Positions 1 through 5,202 of a stretch of 6,086 nucleotides of DNA are shown piece by piece. The DNA is from Oscillospiraceae bacterium. Its GTDB lineage: Bacteria > Bacillota > Clostridia > Oscillospirales > Ruminococcaceae. A program made the translations under genes and the position numbers. The stretch covers positions 1-6,086 of the forward strand of contig JAGAKC010000231.1 of the NCBI GenBank assembly GCA_017848155.1, read 5' to 3'. The notes beneath the pieces were generated by a model, which worked only from the letters and a program-made list of their open reading frames with translations, made no database searches and was not told the origin of the DNA. Position 1 is the stretch's first letter; every line of letters starts with the position of its first letter.

Positions 1-459
1 GGCGAGGTGGATGTTCACAGGGAGGAGTGCCTTGTGGACGTGCAGATGGACGCATTTATCCCCGAGGATTACATCTCAAATCAGGCGCAGCGTGTTGACT
101 GCTACCGCAAGATAGCACGCATCCAGACCGAAGAGGACAGCATAGATATCACGGATGAGCTTATCGACCGCTACGGTGAGCCGCCACGCTCAGTGCTGGG
201 ACTTATAGACGTGGCACGGCTCAGGAACACCGCCTCGGCAGTTGATATCACCGAGATAAGCCAGGTCGGCGACCTGATGAAATTCTTCATCCAGAAATTC
301 GATATGCACCGCATCGCAGCTGTTTCGGAGAAATACGGCAGCCGCATGAAGCTGGAAACGACGGGGAAGGCTCATATCTCCGTGAAGCTATCAAAGGGCG
401 AAATGCCGCTGGATATAATGCGCAGCGTCATCACGGCGATGAACGAAGCTGGACTATAA
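1..459 (+). CDS. mfd: Transcription-repair coupling factor Mfd, C-terminal end (5' truncated by window)
   Basis: Mfd is the large ATP-dependent translocase that removes RNA polymerase stalled at DNA lesions and recruits UvrA for nucleotide excision repair. Only the last 152 residues are visible, in frame from base 1 to a TAA stop. They correspond to the C-terminal TRCF domain (D7 in the E. coli structure), which in the family folds back on the UvrA-binding domain and keeps the enzyme autoinhibited. The recognisable stretches are AFIPEDYI, QAQRVDCYRKIA, then ELIDRYGEPP followed by DVARLR; these match the family consensus of FIP-Y, R-YK-IA, EL-DRFG--P and ARLR. Helicase motifs lie outside the window. 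The gene ends normally, is followed by a strong terminator, and converges on the divIC operon. In B. subtilis mfd also borders this sporulation cluster, which supports the call. Family identity is nearly certain; activity cannot be judged from this fragment. Confidence 0.96.
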   Translation, partial: GEVDVHREECLVDVQMDAFIPEDYISNQAQRVDCYRKIARIQTEEDSIDITDELIDRYGEPPRSVLGLIDVARLRNTASAVDITEISQVGDLMKFFIQKFDMHRIAAVSEKYGSRMKLETTGKAHISVKLSKGEMPLDIMRSVITAMNEAGL

Positions 460-464
460 AAGGA

Positions 465-500
465 AATGCACCACAGATTTCTGTGGTGCATTGTTATTAT
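465..500. terminator. Bidirectional Rho-independent terminator between mfd and divIC
   Basis: A perfect 12-bp inverted repeat (465-476 with 481-492) encloses the tetraloop ATTT. It starts 5 bases after the mfd stop codon and lies 18 bases beyond the divIC stop on the other strand. A T-rich tail follows on the plus strand (TTGTTATTATTA), and on the minus strand the stem runs into TTTCCTTTTA. One hairpin therefore probably ends both convergent transcripts. The stem is clear in the sequence; bidirectional function is inferred from symmetry and gene orientation. Confidence 0.85.
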
Positions 501-510
501 TAATCAGATA

Positions 511-840
511 TCACTCCGAGGAGGGCACGATGTAATACACTCTCTCGTCAGGTGTCGCAAAGTCCAGCTTATCACGGGCGATGTCCTCGATATACTGATC
601 CATGTTGGCATCCTCACCGAGGTATCTTTCGATGGAAGCGTTTTCTTCCAGCACGTTATTTGTCTGAGTGACGAGCTCGTTATACTGAGCCTTGCTCTCG
701 TTTATCTTCATGTTTGTAGATATTATGGAAAAAACGATAAACCCGATAAGAATGATCCCTGCGATATACGCAGACATCCTTACCAGACCGTTTCTCTTAG
801 AGGGTTCCTTGACCTCTCCTGACACTAGCCTGAATGACAT
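511..840 (-). CDS. divIC: Septum formation initiator family protein (DivIC/FtsB-like)
   Basis: This is a small bitopic membrane protein of 109 residues. It has a short cytoplasmic basic N-terminus, one transmembrane helix at about residues 22-42 (rich in I, L, F and G), then a polar heptad-like segment at about 43-76 that should form a coiled coil, and a short extracytoplasmic tail. This is the DivIC/FtsB/FtsL architecture: in B. subtilis DivIC pairs with FtsL and DivIB at the division septum. Family members share little sequence, so the assignment rests on topology, length and its place after yabQ, exactly where divIC sits in B. subtilis. The start chosen is ATG at 840 with GGGGA five bases upstream. 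A GTG at 852, also preceded by GGGGA at five bases, would add four residues and cannot be excluded. The 5' end overlaps yabQ by 44 bases, suggesting translational coupling. Confidence 0.85.
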   Translation of the reverse strand: MSFRLVSGEVKEPSKRNGLVRMSAYIAGIILIGFIVFSIISTNMKINESKAQYNELVTQTNNVLEENASIERYLGEDANMDQYIEDIARDKLDFATPDERVYYIVPSSE

Positions 841-1357
841 TATTTTCCCCACTTCTTTCCCCAGTATGTTTTTCTATATCATTACTACTATTATACAGCT
901 TTTGATGCCTTGATTGCAATAGGGTAGAGGCACTTTTTTTCTTTCTTTTGAAAAAATCGGCGAATCGACCAAAATTAGCGGTCAGCTTATGTGCAAACGC
1001 TCCAATACTGCTTCCGACAATATGAAGCAGCTTTTTTATCAGCCTTCCGAAGGTATGCGCCCACAGCTTCCCTAAAGCAGCTTCTATTACAGAAGCAAGC
1101 CTACCGACGGTCTGGATATACGAGAAAACACCTGCGCCGAAGCCTAAGATAGTATAGATGCGCACGTAATTCCCGAGATAAAGCGACAGATTGAACACAA
1201 AGAAGCCTGCGCAGATGAAGAAGCACACATCGCACACGAATGTCACAGCCATTACGGGCAGTATCCGTCTTATAATGCGGAACAGCTCATACACGATACC
1301 GAATAAAGCTCCGCAGACAAAGGCTGTCATGAAGCAGTCGATTATACTGTAGCTCAT
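797..1357 (-). CDS. yabQ: Spore cortex biosynthesis protein YabQ
   Basis: YabQ is a mother-cell membrane protein required for spore cortex formation in B. subtilis, where it localises to the outer forespore membrane. The 186-residue product has hydrophobic segments at about residues 4-24, 34-56 and 63-82. The first carries the family-like pattern of small residues followed by YELFRIIRR, and a long basic cytoplasmic tail of low complexity (RFADFFKRKKK and onwards) follows. The start is ATG at 1357, preceded by AGGTGA. An upstream ATG at 1417 would add 20 residues lying entirely within yabP, has no advantage, and was rejected. The Shine-Dalgarno sequence overlaps the yabP stop codon and only five bases separate the two genes, so yabP and yabQ look translationally coupled. 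The 3' end runs 44 bases into divIC. Membrane topology and neighbours make the call strong; sequence conservation in this family is low. Confidence 0.88.
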   Translation of the reverse strand: MSYSIIDCFMTAFVCGALFGIVYELFRIIRRILPVMAVTFVCDVCFFICAGFFVFNLSLYLGNYVRIYTILGFGAGVFSYIQTVGRLASVIEAALGKLWAHTFGRLIKKLLHIVGSSIGAFAHKLTANFGRFADFFKRKKKSASTLLQSRHQKLYNSSNDIEKHTGERSGENNVIQASVRRGQGTL

Positions 1358-1362
1358 GGCGG

Positions 1363-1635
1363 TCACCTGAAAATGCGGCGGAAAAGACCTGCATTGACAT
1401 TGAAGCCTGTATAGCACAGGGAGCTTATCTCTCCCGTAACGAGCAGCTCTCCGCTGTCCGCCTGTAAATTGATGACATGCAGGTCGCTGCCTTTTATCAC
1501 AAGCTCCCCGAGCACAGTTTCGACTACCACCTTTGATTCGGTGAAGCCGTCAATATCCTTTACGCCTGTGACCTTAAGCCTTTTTCTGTTTTCTATCAGT
1601 ATGTTCTGCGGAATTACCGTATCTTTGTTATTCAT
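1363..1635 (-). CDS. yabP: Sporulation protein YabP
   Basis: This is a 90-residue soluble protein of the YabP family, with no signal peptide or membrane segment. The core is recognisable: an N-terminal IENRKRLKVTGVKDIDGF, then a beta-rich stretch with VLGELVIKGSDLHV and the segment VTGEISSLCY, which match the family pattern of R-----GV--v-sFd followed by G-L-I-G--LhI and GeI-sl-Y. In B. subtilis yabP is transcribed in the mother cell and YabP is linked to cortex formation together with YabQ; its biochemical role is not known. The family also includes YqfC. The start is ATG at 1635, with AGGGGG seven bases upstream. That ribosome-binding site is buried in a long inverted repeat, described separately. 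yabQ follows after five bases. Confidence 0.93.
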   Translation of the reverse strand: MNNKDTVIPQNILIENRKRLKVTGVKDIDGFTESKVVVETVLGELVIKGSDLHVINLQADSGELLVTGEISSLCYTGFNVNAGLFRRIFR

Positions 1636-1642
1636 AAGGATA

Positions 1643-1690
1643 CCCCCTGCAAAGTATGTCCGTCTTTCCTTACATACTATTCGCAGGGGG
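1643..1690 (-). promoter_or_regulatory. Hairpin sequestering the yabP ribosome-binding site
   Basis: In the rqcP-yabP gap, CCCCCTGC at 1643-1650 is perfectly complementary to 1683-1690. An inner 7-bp stem (1653-1659 with 1672-1678) extends it, separated by a small internal loop (2 against 4 bases), with a 12-base apical loop. In the minus-strand transcript the outer 3' arm is GCAGGGGG and contains the whole yabP Shine-Dalgarno sequence. There is no T-run after the stem (TATCCTT leads straight into ATG), so it does not look like a terminator. A read-through transcript from rqcP would fold this and should translate yabP poorly. The structure is seen in the sequence; its regulatory effect is inference. 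Confidence 0.6.
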
Positions 1691-1704
1691 GAGGGATTAT
1701 TCCA

Positions 1705-1944
1705 TCATACAACTTCATATAAGGCTGCTGCGTCCTCTTTCTTTGTGTATTCCTTGATGTCCAGAACACGCACCTTGAGCGGCTTTGTGCCGATATTGAT
1801 CTCGATGATATCAGCGACCTTCACATCGTATGAAGCACGGGCGATCTTACCGTTTACAGTCACCTTTTCAGCGTCGCACGCTTCATTTGCAACTGTTCTT
1901 CTTTTAATGAGCCTTGAAACCTTAAGAAACTTATCTAATCTCAT
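1705..1944 (-). CDS. rqcP: RqcP (YabO), S4-domain ribosome-associated quality control protein
   Basis: This is a 79-residue protein that is essentially a single S4 RNA-binding domain (residues about 1-60) with a short charged tail. The start MRLDKFLKVSRLIKRRT is typical of YabO/RqcP, and VTVNGKIARASYDVKVADII is the usual S4 second half. In B. subtilis RqcP acts with RqcH on obstructed 50S subunits, stabilising peptidyl-tRNA in the P site while alanine tails are added to stalled chains. Arg2, Asp4 and Arg16, which I recall as conserved or functionally important, are all present. The start is ATG at 1944; AGGAG lies 13 bases upstream, a rather long spacing, directly after the T-rich tail of the hup terminator. 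The related heat-shock protein Hsp15 is larger, so RqcP is the better call. Confidence 0.93.
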   Translation of the reverse strand: MRLDKFLKVSRLIKRRTVANEACDAEKVTVNGKIARASYDVKVADIIEINIGTKPLKVRVLDIKEYTKKEDAAALYEVV

Positions 1945-1962
1945 AATTAATCGATCTCTCCT

Positions 1963-1995
1963 AAATCAAAAGCGGCAGGCAAAACGCCCACCGCT
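1963..1995 (-). terminator. Intercistronic Rho-independent terminator between hup and rqcP
   Basis: On the minus strand a 10-bp stem (1986-1995 with 1971-1980, eight Watson-Crick and two G-U pairs) closes the loop GTTTT and is followed by TTTGATTT. It lies 22 bases after the hup stop codon and just before the rqcP ribosome-binding site. It probably ends most hup transcripts and lets a fraction read through into rqcP-yabP-yabQ-divIC. Confidence 0.75.
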
Positions 1996-2017
1996 GTTTT
2001 ATCAGAACCAGTTTTGA

Positions 2018-2293
2018 TTACTCGCCAACTGCATCCTTGAGAGCTCTGCCTGCCTTGAAAGCGGGAACCTTTGTTGCAGCGATCTCGATCTTTTCCTTTG
2101 TGCGGGGGTTGATACCTGTTCTAGCAGCACGGTCACGAACCTCGAATGTACCGAAGCCTACCAGCTGAATGGACTCACCCTTAGCGAGTGTCTCTGTGAT
2201 TGTGTCGATCATGCCTGCAATAGCCTTCTCTGTGTCCTTCTTGGAAAGACCGGACTTAGAAGCTACCATTGTTACTAATTCTGCCTTTGTCAT
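2018..2293 (-). CDS. hup: HU family DNA-binding protein
   Basis: HU is a small dimeric nucleoid protein that bends and wraps DNA without strong sequence preference. The 91-residue length is standard. The helical N-terminus (MTKAELVTMVASKSGLSKKD) is followed by the signature GFGTFEVRDRAARTGINPRT at residues 46-65. This includes the DNA-intercalating proline (Pro63) at the tip of the beta arm, then the closing VPAFKAGRALKDAV. IHF-type features are absent and the gene is not next to IHF-linked genes, so HU is preferred. The start is ATG at 2293 with GGAGG nine bases upstream. It lies 40 bases downstream of mazG and is followed by its own terminator, which suggests a high-abundance monocistronic message besides any mazG read-through. 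I saw no convincing sigma-A promoter directly in front of it. B. subtilis hbs is not located in this cluster; HU between mazG and rqcP is, from memory, common in Clostridia. Confidence 0.97.
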   Translation of the reverse strand: MTKAELVTMVASKSGLSKKDTEKAIAGMIDTITETLAKGESIQLVGFGTFEVRDRAARTGINPRTKEKIEIAATKVPAFKAGRALKDAVGE

Positions 2294-2330
2294 GATTTTA
2301 AACCTCCAAATTATTTCTTTATCTATCTAA

Positions 2331-2343
2331 CGGTCATTGACCG
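2331..2343. repeat. Perfect 13-base palindrome over the mazG stop codon, upstream of hup
   Basis: CGGTCA, a single T, then TGACCG form a perfect inverted repeat covering the mazG TGA stop and lying 38 bases upstream of the hup ATG. A one-base loop cannot form in RNA without losing pairs, so a dimeric protein site on DNA is the more natural reading. Thirteen bases of palindrome can also arise by chance in a coding end. Confidence 0.35.
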
Positions 2344-3116
2344 CTGAATACATTATCCATCAACTCTTTCATCTCCGCATCAGTGCAGCTGTCAAGCGAC
2401 AGACCCTTTGAAGATGCGGTCTTTTCAAGAGTACTAAACAACATTATAAACTTATTTATCGAATATGTCAAGGCTTTTTCGCCGTCTGTTTTCAAAATTC
2501 TGCTCAAATTGCAAAATTTTAACAGGATATCGCCCATTATCTGTTGATTCTGTGAAGCTTCACCGTCAAACTCCAGCTTTTTAAGGTCATCGCAGATGGA
2601 CTTTACAGTATCTTGCGCATCGTTGATAGGAAGTCCTGCTCTTGACGCTCTCTTGCATACCTTCTCGCCACGAAGCAGGGCAGGGAAGTTCTTCGGAACA
2701 CATTCCAGGGTTTCGGAATAGCTTTCCTGATTCTTCGATTCCTTTTTGAGCGCATCCCAGTTTTTAAGCACATCCTCACTGCCGTTGACTTTAACATCTC
2801 CAAATACATGGGGATGACGGAAAACGAGCTTCTGACAGATATCGTTGCAGACATCGTCAAATGTGAAATTACCTTCCTCACGCTCTATCTGGGAGTGAAA
2901 AACTATCTGCAGAAGCAGATCGCCAAGCTCCTCACGAAGCATTTCGGGGCTGTTGTTGTCGATACCCTCACATACCTCATAAGCTTCCTCGATAAGATCT
3001 GTTCTGATGCTTTCATGGGTCTGGACCTTGTCCCATGGACAGCCGTTTTCGGAGCGCAGCATCGCCATTATCTCCAGCAGGTCGTCAATATTATATCTTT
3101 CTTTAATTGTAAACAC
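2334..3116 (-). CDS. mazG: Nucleoside triphosphate pyrophosphohydrolase MazG, C-terminal site degenerate
   Basis: MazG hydrolyses (d)NTPs to the monophosphate plus pyrophosphate, using Mg2+ held by EExxE and ExxD motifs in an all-alpha fold. The 260-residue protein has the usual two-domain layout. The N-terminal domain (about 8-125) opens with NGCPWDKVQTHESI, has EEAYE at 43-47 and E63-L-G-D66 in REELGDLLLQIVFH, and includes FRHPHVF; its metal ligands look intact. The C-terminal domain (about 140-258) keeps the layout but has DDLKK (176-180) where E. coli has EEIDE, and IMGD (193-196) where E. coli has EMGD, so its catalytic acids are largely missing. There is no N-terminal tetrapyrrole-methylase domain, unlike B. 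subtilis YabN at this position. The start is GTG at 3116, with GGAG eight bases upstream; no ATG is better placed. It lies 63 bases after the flippase gene and 40 before hup, all on one strand. Confidence 0.93.
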   Translation of the reverse strand: MFTIKERYNIDDLLEIMAMLRSENGCPWDKVQTHESIRTDLIEEAYEVCEGIDNNSPEMLREELGDLLLQIVFHSQIEREEGNFTFDDVCNDICQKLVFRHPHVFGDVKVNGSEDVLKNWDALKKESKNQESYSETLECVPKNFPALLRGEKVCKRASRAGLPINDAQDTVKSICDDLKKLEFDGEASQNQQIMGDILLKFCNLSRILKTDGEKALTYSINKFIMLFSTLEKTASSKGLSLDSCTDAEMKELMDNVFSGQ

Positions 3117-3164
3117 AAAATCAACTCCAAGCCTTTATACATGCGGTTTAAGCGCACCTTTAAT

Positions 3165-3193
3165 ATATTACCCTATTTTTCAGGATTTTGCAA
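3165..3193 (-). promoter_or_regulatory. Weak candidate sigma-A promoter for mazG-hup
   Basis: On the minus strand TTGCAA (3188-3193) and TAATAT (3165-3170) are separated by 17 bases and would give a leader of about 40 bases before the mazG GTG. Each box matches the consensus at four of six positions. The -35 box lies inside the end of the flippase gene. It would allow growth-phase expression of mazG and hup independent of the flippase. The match is modest. Confidence 0.3.
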
Positions 3194-4892
3194 CCCCTTT
3201 TCTGATTTTTTTTGGTTTTTCCTGTTTTCTTATTGGCTTTGTACGAAAAAAACCTGTTAATATTAGTGATAATACATAAATAATTCCACCTGTTATCACC
3301 GAAAATGCGGTGCTCAACAGCCCGTTGCAATGCATACTGATTGCATCATAGCACATCCTCGCCGCAAAAGCGCAGACTGCTCCACCGATCATAGGACTGA
3401 TTATACCTGACAGTATCCCGAAGCCGCTGATGTATCTTTTCAGCAGCAGAAGTCCCACCGCTGTCACCGCCGTGTAGCTTGTAGCAGTTGCGATGGCTGC
3501 TCCCGATATATTTATCTGCGGGATATTGATGAGCAGCGGATTCAGTATACTTTTCAGCGCAACAGCTCCGCACATGAGAAAAAGGGGAATATGCGCCTTG
3601 CCTATAGCCTGGAGGATGCCGCTGAAGCAGGACGCAGTTACCATCATCATGCCGAAGCTGCATAGTACTGTGAAAGCGTCAAGGCAGACGGATATCTCGG
3701 CTGTGCGGCTGCTGTAGAGGACTTTCAATATAGGCTCGGCAAGTGCCGCCGCACCGAAGCACGCAGGATAGCCTATCATCGCTGACGCTCTTATGAGAAA
3801 GCGGCTCTTGTTCCTTACTGCGGCAATATCCTTTTTCTCCCATGCATATGCTATCTCGGGCATGACCGTCCTTTCAGGCATCCCCGCAAACGACGGTATC
3901 AGCATGAACAACGACATGGCTATACCTGTGTAGCTTCCGTACATGAAATTTGCAATATCCTCGCTGCCGTGAAGTGTGCTCATCATTTCGGGGAAAGCTA
4001 TGCAGAAATACTGCATATCGGTATCGAGCGCCCTGTTCAGCGAACGTGTGACTGTCATAAGGTCAACGAAGGAAAAGCAATTCATCACAAGTGCAAATGC
4101 GGCGACGGGAAAAAGCTCCTTTAAAAGATCGGCGGCGATAGTCCTGTACCTGTCGGCAGGTCTGTTTTCAGGCTTCATGCTGCTTACAGGGCACCTTCTG
4201 TCATGTATCACAAGTGCAATAAGACCGCAAAGCTCGCTCAGCGTGACCGAAAGTATAGCTGCTGCTGCGGCTACGGGCAATGAATCGCTGTATGCCTGTT
4301 CATACGAGGAGAAGCTCTGACCGAAGAAAAGCAGCTCGTTTTCAAAGCAGTATTTTGCATAGAAAACAGTTCCGTAAGCAAGCACAAGTCCTATGGCTGC
4401 CCGTGAAACGGCTTCGGTGATATTCGCAACAGCGGTAGGTATCACGTTATTGCAGCCCTCATAGTGCCCACGTATGACCGAGGCTGTGCAGCAGAAAAGC
4501 ACGGCTGGAGCTATTGCGATGATCGCCGCTTTGCTTTCCCCGGAGCAGATTATATGCTCTGCGAAAACGCCTGACAGCATCCAGATAGCTATCATTCCTG
4601 CCGCACCCAGAAGTGTAAACAGCATCATCGCCGTCCGTTTCAGCTTAAGTGCATTTTTGGGTCTTTCAGCCGCAAGCTCACGTGCTATTGCACGCATTAC
4701 AACAGTGGGAATACCTGCCGCTGTGACGGCGAAAACAGGCGAGTAGAGGCTGTACGCAGCTGAAAAATACCCCATGCCTGTACCGCCGAGTACATTTGCA
4801 AGAGGTATCTTGAAAACTGCTCCCACGATCTTTGTCACTGCCATTGCACCGAACAGCATTGCTGTATTTCTGATGAATCTTTTATCTGCCAT
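3180..4892 (-). CDS. yabM: Polysaccharide biosynthesis / SpoVB-YabM-type lipid flippase (MOP superfamily)
   Basis: This is a 570-residue polytopic membrane protein, a little longer than B. subtilis YabM and SpoVB, with about 14 hydrophobic segments spread from residue 11 to 548 and a basic C-terminal tail (KPIRKQEKPKKIRKG). Family hallmarks are the N-terminal helix with TKIVGAVFKIPLANVLG, the stretch GYFSAAYSLYSPVFAVTAAG then IPTVVMRAIAREL, RGHYEGCNNVIPTAVANITE near 141-160, QAIGKAHIPLF near 428-438 and ISGAAIATATSY near 462-473. SpoVB is implicated in moving lipid-linked peptidoglycan precursor for the spore cortex; YabM belongs to the same family but its substrate is not established, and MurJ is a more distant relative. 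Position at the head of mazG-rqcP-yabP-yabQ-divIC is the argument for YabM over SpoVB. The start is ATG at 4892, with AAAGGA ten bases and AGG seven bases upstream, and a sigma-E-like promoter just in front. Substrate and exact orthology remain inference. Confidence 0.85.
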   Translation of the reverse strand: MADKRFIRNTAMLFGAMAVTKIVGAVFKIPLANVLGGTGMGYFSAAYSLYSPVFAVTAAGIPTVVMRAIARELAAERPKNALKLKRTAMMLFTLLGAAGMIAIWMLSGVFAEHIICSGESKAAIIAIAPAVLFCCTASVIRGHYEGCNNVIPTAVANITEAVSRAAIGLVLAYGTVFYAKYCFENELLFFGQSFSSYEQAYSDSLPVAAAAAILSVTLSELCGLIALVIHDRRCPVSSMKPENRPADRYRTIAADLLKELFPVAAFALVMNCFSFVDLMTVTRSLNRALDTDMQYFCIAFPEMMSTLHGSEDIANFMYGSYTGIAMSLFMLIPSFAGMPERTVMPEIAYAWEKKDIAAVRNKSRFLIRASAMIGYPACFGAAALAEPILKVLYSSRTAEISVCLDAFTVLCSFGMMMVTASCFSGILQAIGKAHIPLFLMCGAVALKSILNPLLINIPQINISGAAIATATSYTAVTAVGLLLLKRYISGFGILSGIISPMIGGAVCAFAARMCYDAISMHCNGLLSTAFSVITGGIIYVLSLILTGFFRTKPIRKQEKPKKIRKGVAKS

Positions 4893-4916
4893 AGTATACC
4901 TGTCCTTTCTGCAATA

Positions 4917-4945
4917 ATTGTATTATGCAGGAAGGTATATTATGA
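4917..4945 (-). promoter_or_regulatory. Candidate sigma-E-type promoter of the flippase gene
   Basis: On the minus strand TCATAAT (4939-4945) and AATACAAT (4917-4924) are 14 bases apart. This matches the B. subtilis sigma-E consensus (KMATATT, 14-15 bases, CATACAMT) at 6 of 7 and 7 of 8 positions. Transcription would begin near 4909-4910, leaving a leader of about 17 bases that still holds the AAAGGACAGG ribosome-binding region. An overlapping sigma-A reading (TTCATA, 18 bases, TACAAT) is possible but weaker. Mother-cell expression would suit a cortex-related flippase. Confidence 0.5.
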
Positions 4946-4955
4946 ATAACGTGTA

Positions 4956-4982
4956 ACCGTTTCGTTGCAGCTTCATATAATG
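4956..4982 (+). promoter_or_regulatory. Candidate mother-cell sigma promoter for cotJABC
   Basis: CATATAAT at 4974-4981 differs by one base from the sigma-E -10 box CATACAAT and lies 44 bases before the cotJA start. No good sigma-E -35 box is seen 14-15 bases upstream. An AC pair at 4956-4957, 16 bases before CATATAATG, fits the looser sigma-K pattern. In B. subtilis cotJ is sigma-E dependent. Which sigma factor acts here cannot be decided from sequence alone. A short stem-loop (CGCC/GGCG, 4989-5000) lies in the expected leader; it is weak and may be chance. Confidence 0.35.
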
Positions 4983-5025
4983 AACCAGCGCCACAGGGCG
5001 TTTCAGAGTATGAAAGGAGGACACG

Positions 5026-5202
5026 ATGGGCAATACTTTTGAAAAGCGTGATATCCTGAAACATGTGGGATACGCATATGTTCCTGTCCAGAAGCTGGAT
5101 AAGGTATATTCTCCTAAAAATGCACTTAAGGCAGGGACGATTTTCCCGGAGCTTAACATAACCATTGAGGAGTATGAGAGGGGGCTTTACAATGGGAAGT
5201 AA
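5026..5202 (+). CDS. cotJA: Spore coat associated protein CotJA (short form)
   Basis: This is a 58-residue protein, short enough to be missed by length-filtered gene finding. The family signature is clear: AYVPVQKLDKVYSPKNALKA followed by GTIFPELNI and EEYERG, matching the CotJA pattern of AYVP-Q----Y-P--AL--GT-FPEL. CotJA is the first product of the cotJ operon; in B. subtilis it is a coat component needed, with CotJC, for each other's incorporation into the spore. The usual length is about 60-80 residues, and here the proline-rich N-terminal leader found in many members is absent. The start is ATG at 5026, preceded by a strong AAAGGAGG with five-base spacing, so the short form is likely genuine rather than a start error. 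The stop overlaps the cotJB start by 11 bases, pointing to translational coupling. Confidence 0.93.
   Translation: MGNTFEKRDILKHVGYAYVPVQKLDKVYSPKNALKAGTIFPELNITIEEYERGLYNGK

Noticed and set aside
1651..1679. Sigma-E-like promoter for yabP (TAGTATG, 14 bases, CATACTTT on the minus strand)
   Set aside because: The spacing fits, but the match is only 5/7 and 6/8, the boxes are simply the two arms of the inverted repeat, and transcription would start at about 1644, inside the yabP ribosome-binding site, leaving a leader of about nine bases.
1669..1682. Minimal start-stop codon pair (ATG TAA) inside the yabP leader hairpin on the minus strand
   Set aside because: A single ATG-TAA occurrence has no ribosome-binding site of its own in the right place and is expected by chance.
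1469..2017. A 182-codon open frame on the plus strand across yabP and rqcP
   Set aside because: It is antisense to two confidently identified genes, is serine/threonine/phenylalanine-rich without motifs, and crosses the hairpin and terminator region; a shadow frame.
3117..3160. TATAAA on the minus strand just before mazG as a -10 box
   Set aside because: Transcription would start within the mazG ribosome-binding site, and the paired -35 (TTAAAG) matches poorly. The TTGCAA/TAATAT pair further upstream is better placed.
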